Below, piece after piece: positions 27,381-36,798 of a DNA stretch of 64,000 bases. Below the pieces are notes generated by a model. The model saw only the letters and a program-made list of their open reading frames with translations. It was not told where the DNA came from and searched no databases. Each line of letters begins with the position of its first letter. Positions within the stretch are counted from its first letter, which is position 1. Position numbers and translations under genes: made by a program. This DNA comes from Phycisphaerae bacterium (lineage in GTDB: Bacteria > Planctomycetota > Phycisphaerae > Sedimentisphaerales > Anaerobacaceae): positions 62,001 to 126,000 of the forward strand of contig JAQTLP010000005.1 of NCBI GenBank assembly GCA_028714855.1, in the 5' to 3' direction.

Positions 27381-29249
27381 TCAATCCTTGGGCAGGGTAT
27401 CAAGGTTCTTTTTGACCTGCTCGGCATAGAGGCTGTCAGCATACTTTTCTATAAAGCTTGTTAGAGTTGCCCTTGCGTCAGCCAAATACTTTTTCTTGTT
27501 TTCCGGATTTGACTCGCTCTGATACAAACCAATCTTCAAACGCGCCAACTCGTATAATGCCTGCATTCCGCCGTCAGTGTCCTGGAACCTTTTGTGCAAT
27601 TGGGATAATTTTTCGGCCCGCATTTGCTCATCAGCAACAAGTTTCGCCTGGGCCAGCTGGACATTGTCGCGGAGAGGACCGCTGTTGTTCATCTGTTCCA
27701 GCAATTCGTTGAGTTGCCGGGCATAATCACCGAAGGCGTGCGGGTCTAACATAACGAACTTCGCCAAACGTTTTTCTGCTTCCGGCTCACCGGTTCGATT
27801 TTCCGCTCCTATCAGACTTCGCAGCTGATGTAATTTTATTTGCAGCTCGGTTAACTTGAACACAGTCATTACCGAATCCGCAGGCTTCTGAAACAAACTA
27901 AAGAACCTGTCTTCCTGCGTTTGTTTTTTTCCAAGCAGCTTCAATCGCTCGGCCGTCATATCCTCTGCTTCAGCAAGAAGTTTGTCTGCCCGCTCAAAGT
28001 CACGCTGGCCTGCCGAATATTTCGCCAGGCGCCATCGTGCTTCCAGCGACTCCGCGCTGTCACCGAATTCCGCATACAGCCATTCCCAGCTGTCTTGCGA
28101 GCGTTCGTATGGGTAATCGCTGTAAAAATGCAATATTTCCTTCTGCTCGAACATCTCGATGTCGGGGCTGTATTCACTCAGAAGTGCTCTGTAGTATAGC
28201 GCTATAGGCATCCGCCGGCTGGTGGGACGCCGGCTTACAAAGGTATCGTACTGGGCAGCCAGCCATCGTCTTTTCGTCTGGTAATTTAGCTCCGGCGGCA
28301 CTGTAAACCACCACGGCCAGCGACCGCGGCCAAGCTCATCTACGAGCTTCTCTTTCAATTTAGCACGAAGCGGAATCGGCTCGGTTGGATAAAACGACCT
28401 GTCAAGATACATTCTCACTCTGACGGAAGGATTAGTAATCATTTCGTCCAATGCTTCTCTCATACTGTGGTCGTGAAATTCGATTGCCTGCTCCGGATTG
28501 TTCTTGGCTACGTAGAGCTGGTAGTCTAATTCATCGAAGCCTATTCTTATTTCAAACGTAATCACCGCCAAAAAAAGGAAAATACTCGTGACAATCCACA
28601 CCACGCCGGGCCGGTAACGCGTAAAATGACCTATCCCGATAACCAATCCCGCTATCCCCAAACCTATGAGCCACGCACAAATCCACGGCGTAAAAGAAAA
28701 TCCCCACTTAATAGGTTCCACCCCCCTTGTACCGCCGAAGTATGCCCAAAAAGCAACCTGCGGCGCCGTGCATAATACTATCGCAACGAACCGCGAACGA
28801 AAACGAAGCGGACGGCACGCCGCAGCAAAACAGCTAACCAAAAGGCAGACCGCAAAGGCCGGCAAATTGGCCCCGAAAAATACCAGCAGTATAAAAAGCA
28901 AGCTGTAGCGGAAACTCATCAGCTGTGAAATAAGCACCGGCACAACTGCCATAATGCCCATAAGCAACCCCAAAACAAGAATCTGCCACGGATATTCAAA
29001 TATGCTCAGCCCCGCAGTGACAGACTGCCCCAGATACCAATGCTTGGGAAAAATAACTGATTGAAGGTCAAACGACCAGAACGAGCCGCTGATAATCTTC
29101 GACCAGAAAAATGCGCTTACGCCGAAGGCCGCAATAGCAAGCAGCCAGCACCTTTGAACATTCTCATGGCTGTAGCGCAGCGTAGGGCCTACTGACAGAA
29201 AAGTCCTCGAGGCCACTATAGGCGTTTTTTCGGTCTCTTTATTCTCCAT
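27381..29249 (-). CDS. Polytopic membrane protein with C-terminal TPR-like helical domain
   Basis: 622 residues, family not recognised. Residues about 35-240 form some seven membrane segments (for example CWLLAIAAFGVSAFFW, ILVLGLLMGIMAVVPVLI, LLFILLVFFGANLPAFAVCLLVSCFAAA). The rest is soluble and strongly helical, with TPR-like pieces (SAESLEARWRLAKYSAGQRDFERADKLL, GMQALYELARLKIGLYQ, FIEKYADSLYAEQVKKNL) similar in style to tetratricopeptide cell-envelope proteins such as YbgF/BamD. AAGGTGAG precedes ATG 29249. Lies 44 bp after ahcY and 86 bp before the GT-C/TPR gene; a shared envelope role with the latter is plausible. Confidence 0.65.
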   Translation of the reverse strand: MENKETEKTPIVASRTFLSVGPTLRYSHENVQRCWLLAIAAFGVSAFFWSKIISGSFWSFDLQSVIFPKHWYLGQSVTAGLSIFEYPWQILVLGLLMGIMAVVPVLISQLMSFRYSLLFILLVFFGANLPAFAVCLLVSCFAAACRPLRFRSRFVAIVLCTAPQVAFWAYFGGTRGVEPIKWGFSFTPWICAWLIGLGIAGLVIGIGHFTRYRPGVVWIVTSIFLFLAVITFEIRIGFDELDYQLYVAKNNPEQAIEFHDHSMREALDEMITNPSVRVRMYLDRSFYPTEPIPLRAKLKEKLVDELGRGRWPWWFTVPPELNYQTKRRWLAAQYDTFVSRRPTSRRMPIALYYRALLSEYSPDIEMFEQKEILHFYSDYPYERSQDSWEWLYAEFGDSAESLEARWRLAKYSAGQRDFERADKLLAEAEDMTAERLKLLGKKQTQEDRFFSLFQKPADSVMTVFKLTELQIKLHQLRSLIGAENRTGEPEAEKRLAKFVMLDPHAFGDYARQLNELLEQMNNSGPLRDNVQLAQAKLVADEQMRAEKLSQLHKRFQDTDGGMQALYELARLKIGLYQSESNPENKKKYLADARATLTSFIEKYADSLYAEQVKKNLDTLPKD

Positions 29250-29293
29250 AAACTCACCTTGTCGCGACCCTGAACACAGGCAGCAAGCGTTGA

Positions 29294-30553
29294 TTATGTC
29301 CCTTCACCGCTGCTGGCAAGATAAATGATTTGTTCCGGCGTCAGCTTGTCTATTTCTATCGACATAGATTTCATCTTGAGCCTGCTTACCTGCTGCTCTA
29401 TCTCCATAGGAACATCATGAACCGCAACCGCAAGTTTGCCCTGTCTTTTCATCACATATTCGGCTTCTAACGCCTGCGTGGAAAAGCTCATATCCATAAC
29501 GCTTGCAGGATGACCTTCAGCCGCTGCGAGGTTAATTAATCGCCCGTCCGCCAAAAGGTAAATCCGCCTATTATTTCTCAAAACATATTCATCAACGTGA
29601 TTGCGGACTCCGCGGTTCACCTTCTTGCTCAACTTTTTCAGTGCAGGTATATCTATCTCAACATTGAAATGCCCGCTGTTGGCGACAACAGCCCTATCCC
29701 TCATCACCCGGAAGTGTTCCGCCCGGATAACGCTTTTATTGCCCGTAAGCGTTACGAATAGTTCGCCGACCTTCGCCGCCTGCGCCATCGGCATGACCCC
29801 GAAACCGTCCATCGCCGCTTCAAGGGCCTTGACCGCGTCGACTTCCGTGACGATGACGATGGCTCCCATACCCCTGGCTCGCATTGCAAAGCCCCGGCCG
29901 CACCAGCCGTAACCAGCCACTACGACCTTCTTGCCCGCCATCAGAAAATCTGTCGCACGAATGATACCGTCAACCGTCGACTGGCCTGTCCCATAGCGGT
30001 TGTCGAAAAGGTGCTTCGTCGCAGCGTCATTTACCGCAATGACCGGAAACTTTAATTTGCCGGCATTTGCCATCGCCCGCAATCGGATAACGCCGGTAGT
30101 AGTTTCTTCCATACTCGCGATAACTCTGCCGGCATCTTTCTTCCTGCTCGTATGCAGTTCGTTTACCAAATCAGCACCATCGTCAAATGTAATAACTGGC
30201 TTATGGTCTATTGCCGAATGTATATGCTTGTAATACGTCGCCCTGTTTTCGCCGCAGATGGCAAACACCGGTATCTGAAAATCTTTTACCAATGAAGCCG
30301 ACACGTCGTCCTGCGTACTCAGCGGATTGGAAGCACATAAAACAGCATTTGCCCCCCCTGCCTTTAACGCCCTCATAAGATTGGCTGTTTCTGCTGTTAC
30401 ATGCAGACACGCCGAAACGTTCATGCCCTTTAACGGTTTTTGTTTAGCAAAACGCTCCCGTATTTGTGCAAGGACAGGCATATCGTTATCCGCCCACAAA
30501 ATCCGCCTCTTCCCCTCAGCCGCCAACGACAAACTGCGTACATCATACTTCAT
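29294..30553 (-). CDS. ahcY: S-adenosylhomocysteine hydrolase
   Basis: Splits S-adenosylhomocysteine to adenosine and homocysteine with tightly bound NAD+. The blocks [28 protein letters not shown]-binding [25 protein letters not shown] and [11 protein letters not shown] are diagnostic. At 419 residues it is the shorter, archaeal/Thermotoga-like form without the ~40-residue insert, and it ends in [16 protein letters not shown] and not with the C-terminal KYRY-type tail that reaches the neighbouring subunit in eukaryotic enzymes. AAAGGG precedes ATG 30553. No SAH riboswitch was recognised upstream. Confidence 0.96.
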   Translation of the reverse strand: MKYDVRSLSLAAEGKRRILWADNDMPVLAQIRERFAKQKPLKGMNVSACLHVTAETANLMRALKAGGANAVLCASNPLSTQDDVSASLVKDFQIPVFAICGENRATYYKHIHSAIDHKPVITFDDGADLVNELHTSRKKDAGRVIASMEETTTGVIRLRAMANAGKLKFPVIAVNDAATKHLFDNRYGTGQSTVDGIIRATDFLMAGKKVVVAGYGWCGRGFAMRARGMGAIVIVTEVDAVKALEAAMDGFGVMPMAQAAKVGELFVTLTGNKSVIRAEHFRVMRDRAVVANSGHFNVEIDIPALKKLSKKVNRGVRNHVDEYVLRNNRRIYLLADGRLINLAAAEGHPASVMDMSFSTQALEAEYVMKRQGKLAVAVHDVPMEIEQQVSRLKMKSMSIEIDKLTPEQIIYLASSGEGT

Positions 30554-30734
30554 TTATTAACCCTTTCAAAACTCGTCTGACTATAATCAAGAATGGATAG
30601 GAATAGTAAGTATAAGGCCAGAATACAAAATTTGCAACTCCTTTTTCCCGCCGTTCATTTAGCTTGACTTCTCTCGACCTATAAGTAAAAATCTAAATGG
30701 AATTGGTTCTTATTCACCAATAAGGAACATTATT

Positions 30735-31988
30735 ATGAACTTTAAATTAGGATTATTTATGGCCACAATTATATTATCTGCCCAACTCTGTCTTGCGGAA
30801 GACGCCAACGTCGCCGCGAAAATAACGCCTGCCGCCATAGACGCCCGCATCGCCGAAATTCGAATGGGCGACATCATAATAAAAACCAAACCGGGCGCTG
30901 ATGTTAACGTCCGGCAGGTCCGTCACGAATTTTTCTTCGGCGCAGCCATTCCCGACAGCCTCGCGGAAAAAAGTGCTGACGCTATGTCGAAAGAAGACAG
31001 AAAGATGTTCCTGAAGGTCTTAAGCGAGAACTTCAACTACGCCGTCCATGAAAACGCCCTCAAATGGTACGACTGCGAGGCCGAACCCAACGTCGTCGAT
31101 TATTACAGGGCCGACAGAATCTGGGAACTCTGCAATGACCTTAATATCCCGATGCGAGGCCACTGCATTTTCTGGGAAAAAGACGAATTCAACATGGATT
31201 GGCTGAAAAAGCTCAATAACGACCAGCTACGCGCCGCAGTCCACCGCCGGGCAATCGATGTCACGAAACACTTCAAGGGCCGAATCAGCGAATTCGACCT
31301 CAACAACGAAATGGTTCACGGCGACTTCTTCCGCCGGCGCCTCGGCTACGGCATCGTCAGCGAAATGGCCTATATGGCCAAGGTCGGCAATCCCGATATC
31401 ACCCTCTTCGTAAATGATTACGGCATCCTCGTCGAGGACGGCTACAATACCTCAGCTTATATAACCCAAATCGAAAACCTTCTCGCTACCGGCGTCCCCA
31501 TCAGCGGCATCGGCTGCCAGGGCCACTTTGTCGCAACAAAAGCCGCAGGCAAAGCCCTCACCACGCCCGAGCACGTCCAGAAGACACTCGACAAGCTCGC
31601 GAAGTTTAATCTGCCAATCAAAATCACCGAATGTCTTTTCATCGGCGATACCGAACAGGATAAGGCCGATGCCATGCGAATGTTCTTCCCTATTTGTTTT
31701 GCCAACCCGAACGTCGAAGCCATTATAATGTGGGGCTTCTGGGAGCAGGGACACTGGATGCCGCACACCGCTATGTGGAAGAAAGACTGGACGCCCACCC
31801 CTCAGGTCGATGCTTATCGCGACCTCGTCTATAACAAGTGGTGGACACAAACCTCCGGCAAAGCTGACAAAAAAGGCATTTTCAAAACCCGCGCCTTCTA
31901 TGGCGATTACATAATCACCTCGAAGGGCAAGGAAAAGAAAGTTTCACTCACCAAAAAAGATAAATCACTACAAGTGTCTTTCAAATAA
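30735..31988 (+). CDS. Secreted GH10 endo-1,4-beta-xylanase
   Basis: Cuts the xylan backbone. 417 residues with a signal peptide (MNFKLGLFMATIILSAQLCLA, cut after AEDA or just before). GH10 core: acid/base Glu192 in FDLNNEMVHG, nucleophile Glu299 in IKITECLF, the CQGHF and WGFWEQGHWMP blocks. Before it, residues 30-70 form a small domain (IRMGDIIIKTKPGADVNVRQVRHEFFFG) found in xylanases of this subgroup; the tail (KGIFKTRAFYGDYIITSKGK) is also typical. The nucleophile motif is TEC where TELD is common. AAGGA lies nine bases before ATG. It stands alone but fits the glucuronoxylan genes at 46-56 kb. Confidence 0.92.
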   Translation: MNFKLGLFMATIILSAQLCLAEDANVAAKITPAAIDARIAEIRMGDIIIKTKPGADVNVRQVRHEFFFGAAIPDSLAEKSADAMSKEDRKMFLKVLSENFNYAVHENALKWYDCEAEPNVVDYYRADRIWELCNDLNIPMRGHCIFWEKDEFNMDWLKKLNNDQLRAAVHRRAIDVTKHFKGRISEFDLNNEMVHGDFFRRRLGYGIVSEMAYMAKVGNPDITLFVNDYGILVEDGYNTSAYITQIENLLATGVPISGIGCQGHFVATKAAGKALTTPEHVQKTLDKLAKFNLPIKITECLFIGDTEQDKADAMRMFFPICFANPNVEAIIMWGFWEQGHWMPHTAMWKKDWTPTPQVDAYRDLVYNKWWTQTSGKADKKGIFKTRAFYGDYIITSKGKEKKVSLTKKDKSLQVSFK

Positions 31989-31990
31989 AA

Positions 31991-32950
31991 CTAATCTTCG
32001 CTATACCACTGTTTTACGGCGGCGAAGAATTCTTCATCTGTTTTTGCCGTAAAAAGGGCTTTTTGGGCCTTTTTACGCGAGGGGTGAATTTTGCAATAGG
32101 CAACCGCGAATTTTCGAAAATACCTTATGGCCTTTTTGTGCTCGTAGAGTTTACAAACCAAAGAGAAGTGTTTCAAAATTATCTGTCCCTGCTGCTGGAG
32201 AGTCGGGGCGATAAAATCATCCCCATCGCGAAGCTGACGGAAAATCCATGGATTGCCAATCGCGCCACGGGCAATTGCAACACCATCTACGCCGGTTTCT
32301 TTTATATTATTTTTAATTGTATCGACGGAAAACAAATCTCCGCTGCCGAAAATTATTGTGCGTGGAAATCGTTTTTTGACCTCTGATAAAAACTGCCAGT
32401 CGGCCTGGCCGGTAAATCTCTGGCAGACAGCGCGGGGATGCACAATTAACGCATCGACATTGCCGGCTACTGCCCTGGAAGCAATGTCCCAGAAATTATC
32501 GTAAGACTGGTTATCGAAACTCGTCCTTAATTTCATAGTTACCGGGCAATCGACGGATTCCCTCACGGCGTTATAGATTTCTATTGCCTTGTCGGGTTCA
32601 TTGAGAAAAAACCCGCCTCGCTTTCTGCGAATGACCTTTGGCGCGGGACAGGCGAAATTGAGGTCTATTAAATCGTAACCCGCCTTCGAAACCACCATAG
32701 CGGCCTTTGCCATTATTTCGGGTTCTTCGCCCAAAAGCTGGGCCCCTATCGGGTGTTCATCATCGCCGGGTTTGAATGCCTGACTATTAAAGACCTTCGG
32801 ATGGATGACGCTTTTTGCCAGCATCGCGCCTGCGAAGACAAGAGGGGCTCCGCAGTCGCGCGCAATTGTCCGCATAGCGTAATCGCTGTAGCCGGCCAGC
32901 GCCGCCTGAAAATAGGGAATATCCAAATTTATATTGCCGATTCTCAGCAT
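31991..32950 (-). CDS. dus: tRNA-dihydrouridine synthase
   Basis: FMN enzyme that reduces uridines in the D-loop of tRNA. 319 residues: N-terminal TIM barrel with PYFQAALAGYSDYAMRTIA, the catalytic Cys in DLNFACPAPKVIRRKRGG, LRTSFD, IVHPRAVCQRFTG and VAIARGAIGNPW, then the C-terminal helical domain. The catalytic motif NMGCP is NFACP here, as in the DusB-like branch's outliers, so the position specificity is not clear. It converges with the xylanase, stop codons 2 bp apart. Repeat copy C begins about 57 bp upstream of its start. Confidence 0.9.
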   Translation of the reverse strand: MLRIGNINLDIPYFQAALAGYSDYAMRTIARDCGAPLVFAGAMLAKSVIHPKVFNSQAFKPGDDEHPIGAQLLGEEPEIMAKAAMVVSKAGYDLIDLNFACPAPKVIRRKRGGFFLNEPDKAIEIYNAVRESVDCPVTMKLRTSFDNQSYDNFWDIASRAVAGNVDALIVHPRAVCQRFTGQADWQFLSEVKKRFPRTIIFGSGDLFSVDTIKNNIKETGVDGVAIARGAIGNPWIFRQLRDGDDFIAPTLQQQGQIILKHFSLVCKLYEHKKAIRYFRKFAVAYCKIHPSRKKAQKALFTAKTDEEFFAAVKQWYSED

Positions 32951-33006
32951 TTATCTTTTACCTTTTGGCTGGTCAACATACCGCACCCTGACTGATATGC
33001 AAGAAA

Positions 33007-33340
33007 AATTGGGTTTGTTTGGGTTCGTTTTAAGTAGTTCATAGTTCGTTGTTCGTAGTTGTTAGTTGTTGTGAAAACTACAGTTACAATCATTTTAGGC
33101 ATTTCGTAAATTGGGTTCGTTTTGCATAATTTAGTTGTTTTGATTGATTTTTCCGGTCAAGACAGACAAAGAGCGCAGATAAATCCGAAGCGCGAAAACG
33201 GATAATCGATATAAACGAATTTTAGATTATCGAACTGGGTTTACTAACTCCGAAGACGTACCCTGCTGGGCGATTTGTTTATCTTCTGATAAACTGGCAG
33301 GAATTTTACCATATTTTCAGAGAAAATTCAAGAAATTAAA
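33007..33340 (+). repeat. Intergenic repeat, copy C
   Basis: Diverged version of copy B in the same orientation relative to its downstream minus-strand gene (dus here, rplM for B). The core blocks GGGTTTGTTTGGGTTCG, TTCGTAGTTGTTAG, AGGCATTTC and TTGGGTTCGTTTTGCATAAT are shared. The extended part shares CCCTGCTGGGCGA and ends near GGAATTTTACCATATTTT. Its hairpin GTTTATC-TTCT-GATAAAC (33277-33294) is the equivalent of GTTCATC-TACT-GATGAAC in copy B, with one base pair changed on both sides. Confidence 0.8.
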
Positions 33341-33551
33341 TGATAACTTATCCTTGATAAGTGATAACTGGAAACCAAAGACGGACAAGAGGTCGATTCA
33401 AGGAGTAAATTCAGTTGTAAGAGGGTTTAGGGTGGAATATAATTGACGGCGGGTATTCAACCAAAGATTGAGCCGTTATTACAGCTACGATGCCTTAAAC
33501 AGGCATTTTAAACCGATTAGAACGCGCCCTTAGTAACCGGGAGACCTGTCA
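33341..33551. other. Intergenic remainder after repeat copy C
   Basis: AT-rich. Contains a hairpin ACTTATC-CTT-GATAAGT at 33346-33362 and a weaker ATGCCT/AGGCAT palindrome near 33490-33506. No coding frame is supported. Confidence 0.45.
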
Positions 33552-35459
33552 TCAGGGTCCTCCACTCGGTGGCGGCGCATCGAAGCCTCCTATCGTAATG
33601 CGTCCACCCCCGCCACGCTGACCTGCTTTGCCTTGCCAAGCTCGCAAAGGTTCTTTCGGTTCTTTTTCTTCTTTTCTGATTTCATTAAATTTGTTCTGCA
33701 ATGCTTCGGTCCAATACCTTAGCTTGATAGGCAAACGCTCTATATTTTTCCCATCGTAACTATAAAGCAGGTCATAAAAATGATTGATATGCAGGTTATT
33801 CCCGCCCGACCAATCAGTTACAGGCACAATATCGACCACAACTGCACCGGCAGTATAATCAACCGTCTCCGGGACTTTAACTCCCGCCTTTTCTTCCTCA
33901 GCCGTAATCTTGTATTCACCGGATTTGCCTATAAGTTCTCCCTGTTTGACTATAAAGTCCCTGCTGTACCAATAACCCAACACATACTTTGAAACCTGCA
34001 CGGTTACAGTTTTTGTGGTTTCCTGTATCTCGCGCGGGAAGAAATATAACGTTTTCGGAATATCCACAGTGTCCGTTACGTCAGAAAAATTGCTCCACAA
34101 AATAACTTGGTTCCTCCAGGATTTGTCCTGCTCTCTGAATCGATTTGTCCCCGCTATGGGATTAAAAACGCCAACTCGAATTCTGTAGCGGTAGCTTTCA
34201 CCAGCCTCAACAGTATCATCATACGCCCAGAACAATAATGGTTTGTCCATCCTGGCAAGGTCCGTACTCTCAGTAATCGAAATATCCTGTAATTCCTGAT
34301 AAATATCATCAACGGTCTTTAAAACCTCTTTACCTTTTTGTGGACGTTCCTTTTTCTCGGTTTCCCGAGCAGCCCTCGACGCTGTTTTTCTTGCAGGCGC
34401 AGATGCAACCGACGGCGGCGCATCAAACCCTCCTCCTCCTGCCTCCGCTCCTGCATCAAATGAACCTACAGTTGTTTTTGCCGCTACCTGCCTGCTGCTG
34501 CGCCGCTCTGAACGTTCTGCCTCACGCTCCGCTTTTCTGCCCACAGCAGCTTCACGCCTTTTCATTACATCCATATCTCTCAGATAGCTCAGGTATTTTT
34601 CGTGTAATGAAGGAGGAAACCACTCTTCTTTGGCAGAAGCAATCTGATAAGCTTCCGGCTGCAACATATCCATTTCCACTATCGCATCATCAAATTGAAG
34701 CAGGCGCACTTTTATCCCGCCGGCCGGCAAATCATTAACATGCTCTATAACCTTAAACATTCTTTTGCGCGAGTCTACCCTGCTCCGAGACACGATTTCC
34801 CAATCGCCCCAACTGCCATCGGAAAGCAACTTTTGTCTTTGTAATTGCACAGATGCAAAAACCGGCTTTGCAAGGCCCTGGTCGCGCCAATCCCGCGGAA
34901 TATCCTCCCCGGCAAAACTTGCATTAAACCTTTTATACAACCCCGCAACATCAAACTTTGCTTCTACAGTAACAAAATCAATATCCTCCGGCTCACTATT
35001 AGCCGAGGTATAATCATCTTTCTCGACGACCTCCATCTTAGGCACATAAGCCACCGTCCTGATATGCTCAGCCAATACATCGCTGACTTCACCAACAAAC
35101 GGAATACGATATGCTCTGTTATCACTTATGTCCTCTGAACTAACAATAGGCTGCGGCAGACTGAGGCCGACGTTAATGTCCGTTAAAGCTGAATCGAACC
35201 GAGCAATCAAATCATTAACCCTCGGCTTATACGGCAGCTTTGGTTCAGGCTCACGACTCAGTTTGCTCTCCAAAGCTTTAGCCTGCTCGCTTATGCGATT
35301 ATCAACAGCACCGGGAGCAAACTTATCGTTATCATATTCGACATAATAGGGACTGAACAAAACACGGGTAATAAAAAGCCACAAACACCCGAGCCCAACA
35401 ACAGCCAAAACTATCTTCTCAACATGCTCTTCAAAAAAGTTACTGTATTTTTTACTCAT
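33552..35459 (-). CDS. Membrane-anchored protein of the PilM operon (unknown family)
   Basis: About 635 residues. A cytoplasmic start (MSKKYSNFFEEHVEK) and one membrane segment (IVLAVVGLGCLWLFITRVLF) are followed by a large extracytoplasmic part. Residues about 310-340 are an Arg/Glu-rich charged helix (RREAAVGRKAEREAERSERR); a Gly/Ala-rich linker follows with GGGGFDAPP. The C-terminal half is beta-rich (ESYRYRIRVGVFNPI, TVTVQVSKYVLGYWYSRDF), and the very end repeats the motif as GGFDAPPPSGGP. I do not recognise a named family; position suggests a partner of PilM/PilO-like proteins. ATG 35459 gives the shorter start; ATG 35480 would add seven residues. Confidence 0.7.
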   Translation of the reverse strand: MSKKYSNFFEEHVEKIVLAVVGLGCLWLFITRVLFSPYYVEYDNDKFAPGAVDNRISEQAKALESKLSREPEPKLPYKPRVNDLIARFDSALTDINVGLSLPQPIVSSEDISDNRAYRIPFVGEVSDVLAEHIRTVAYVPKMEVVEKDDYTSANSEPEDIDFVTVEAKFDVAGLYKRFNASFAGEDIPRDWRDQGLAKPVFASVQLQRQKLLSDGSWGDWEIVSRSRVDSRKRMFKVIEHVNDLPAGGIKVRLLQFDDAIVEMDMLQPEAYQIASAKEEWFPPSLHEKYLSYLRDMDVMKRREAAVGRKAEREAERSERRSSRQVAAKTTVGSFDAGAEAGGGGFDAPPSVASAPARKTASRAARETEKKERPQKGKEVLKTVDDIYQELQDISITESTDLARMDKPLLFWAYDDTVEAGESYRYRIRVGVFNPIAGTNRFREQDKSWRNQVILWSNFSDVTDTVDIPKTLYFFPREIQETTKTVTVQVSKYVLGYWYSRDFIVKQGELIGKSGEYKITAEEEKAGVKVPETVDYTAGAVVVDIVPVTDWSGGNNLHINHFYDLLYSYDGKNIERLPIKLRYWTEALQNKFNEIRKEEKEPKEPLRAWQGKAGQRGGGGRITIGGFDAPPPSGGP

Positions 35460-35490
35460 GCCTTTTATCCCGCATAACATGCCCTGCTAC

Positions 35491-36723
35491 TTATTTCTTC
35501 TTCAGTAATTCCTTGATTGATTCCGGTTTAATCTCATCGTAGCTGTTTTTGTAAAAGATATATTCGCAAACTAAATCCAACTGTACTACTGCGTCCTCGC
35601 CATATCGGTAAAGACCACGAGTCTTAGCAGGCTGATCAATCGTCGTAATATTACTCTCTAAAACCGTTATCTGGTTATGTTTGAAAATCTGTTCTTGCTC
35701 CTTACCCGAAAATCCTCTGAATTTGTGCTGCTTGGCGCTGCAAAGCTGCTGCATAAACGGCAAAACCGCTTTTGTACTAACCACAACAGAAATATTAAAA
35801 TGCACAACATCTATATCGTCATTGCAAAACCTTTTGGTATGAGGTATTGTAATCGCCTCTTTAGCCGAAAGAACATAACTGGGCTTTACCACCGCTTTCC
35901 CGCCAATTGCCCCCTTGCCGCTTGCGACAAAATTTACTTCCAGAAGCCGTTTCGCCGGTGATGTGAAAACGCTGCTCGACCCGGAATTCATAGCATCTAT
36001 GGTATCGAAAACATCTTCGATGATCCAATAAGCTAACTGCCAATACCAGCAATCCTCAATCGCTGTGTTCATTCCGATATATTCATAGTCTTCCCAGAAT
36101 TTGTATCCGCTTAATTCTGCCGGTGTAACATAAACAGACGCTTGCTCTGCTTTCTCCCGGCAAAGAACCTCCGTGATGGTAGCTTCAACCTCGCTCTTCA
36201 CATCTGACTTTCCCATTTCGCCCCAATCCCCGCCCCGACGAGCAGTTGATAAGCCGGAGCCCTGCAAAGCTTTTTGCAGTTCGGTATCCGAGGGACAATC
36301 ATGTGCATTTACCTTTGCAATTAGTTTGTCTATCCCGCTGCGATACCGCTGTCCGAATTCCTTGAAAATCAACGTGGAAGCATCCTTAGGCTTAGGAAAT
36401 ATTTTATAACTTAATAACTCCCTTTGGTTGCTTTGCTTGGCTAAAAGTGCCATTTGATTGGCATCTCCCTCGTAAGCCTGCTGATACTTCTGTTCAATTT
36501 CCCATTGGTTGCGGGAAACGGCACTTTGGTTCAGTGATTTAACTCTGTTGCCTATAGAAATACTCTCGGCTTCTATCCGTTGCTTGAGCTTACTGCTCAT
36601 CAATTGAGTAGGTATAAAAAGAAGCACTGCAACCAGAATTATAGTAACCGGCAATATCAGTGATGAATAATTCCTGAGAAAGCTTAATTTCTGTATAAGG
36701 TCTTTAAATTTGGAGATATCCAT
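35491..36723 (-). CDS. PilO/PilN-like single-pass membrane protein
   Basis: 410 residues. A short cytoplasmic N-terminus (MDISKFKDLIQKLSFLRN), one membrane helix (YSSLILPVTIILVAVLLFIPTQL) and then a long helical region (residues about 45-120, KLKQRIEAESISIGNRVKSLNQ) reproduce the layout of PilO/GspM subunits: anchor, coiled coil, ferredoxin-like periplasmic domain. The remaining part is much longer than in PilO (about 200 residues). Sequence identity to known PilO is not obvious, so the call is by topology and by the PilM neighbour 75 bp upstream. Confidence 0.6.
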   Translation of the reverse strand: MDISKFKDLIQKLSFLRNYSSLILPVTIILVAVLLFIPTQLMSSKLKQRIEAESISIGNRVKSLNQSAVSRNQWEIEQKYQQAYEGDANQMALLAKQSNQRELLSYKIFPKPKDASTLIFKEFGQRYRSGIDKLIAKVNAHDCPSDTELQKALQGSGLSTARRGGDWGEMGKSDVKSEVEATITEVLCREKAEQASVYVTPAELSGYKFWEDYEYIGMNTAIEDCWYWQLAYWIIEDVFDTIDAMNSGSSSVFTSPAKRLLEVNFVASGKGAIGGKAVVKPSYVLSAKEAITIPHTKRFCNDDIDVVHFNISVVVSTKAVLPFMQQLCSAKQHKFRGFSGKEQEQIFKHNQITVLESNITTIDQPAKTRGLYRYGEDAVVQLDLVCEYIFYKNSYDEIKPESIKELLKKK

Positions 36724-36798
36724 TTCAACTCACCAATCTATGTTTGCTCTTGGGATTATTTACTGCACCGCTTCTCCGGTCAAAATGCCTCAACAATA

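Noticed and set aside
30554-30734. SAH or SAM riboswitch upstream of ahcY
   Set aside because: The 180-bp gap lacks the conserved stems of either class; only a Shine-Dalgarno before ahcY and one before the xylanase.
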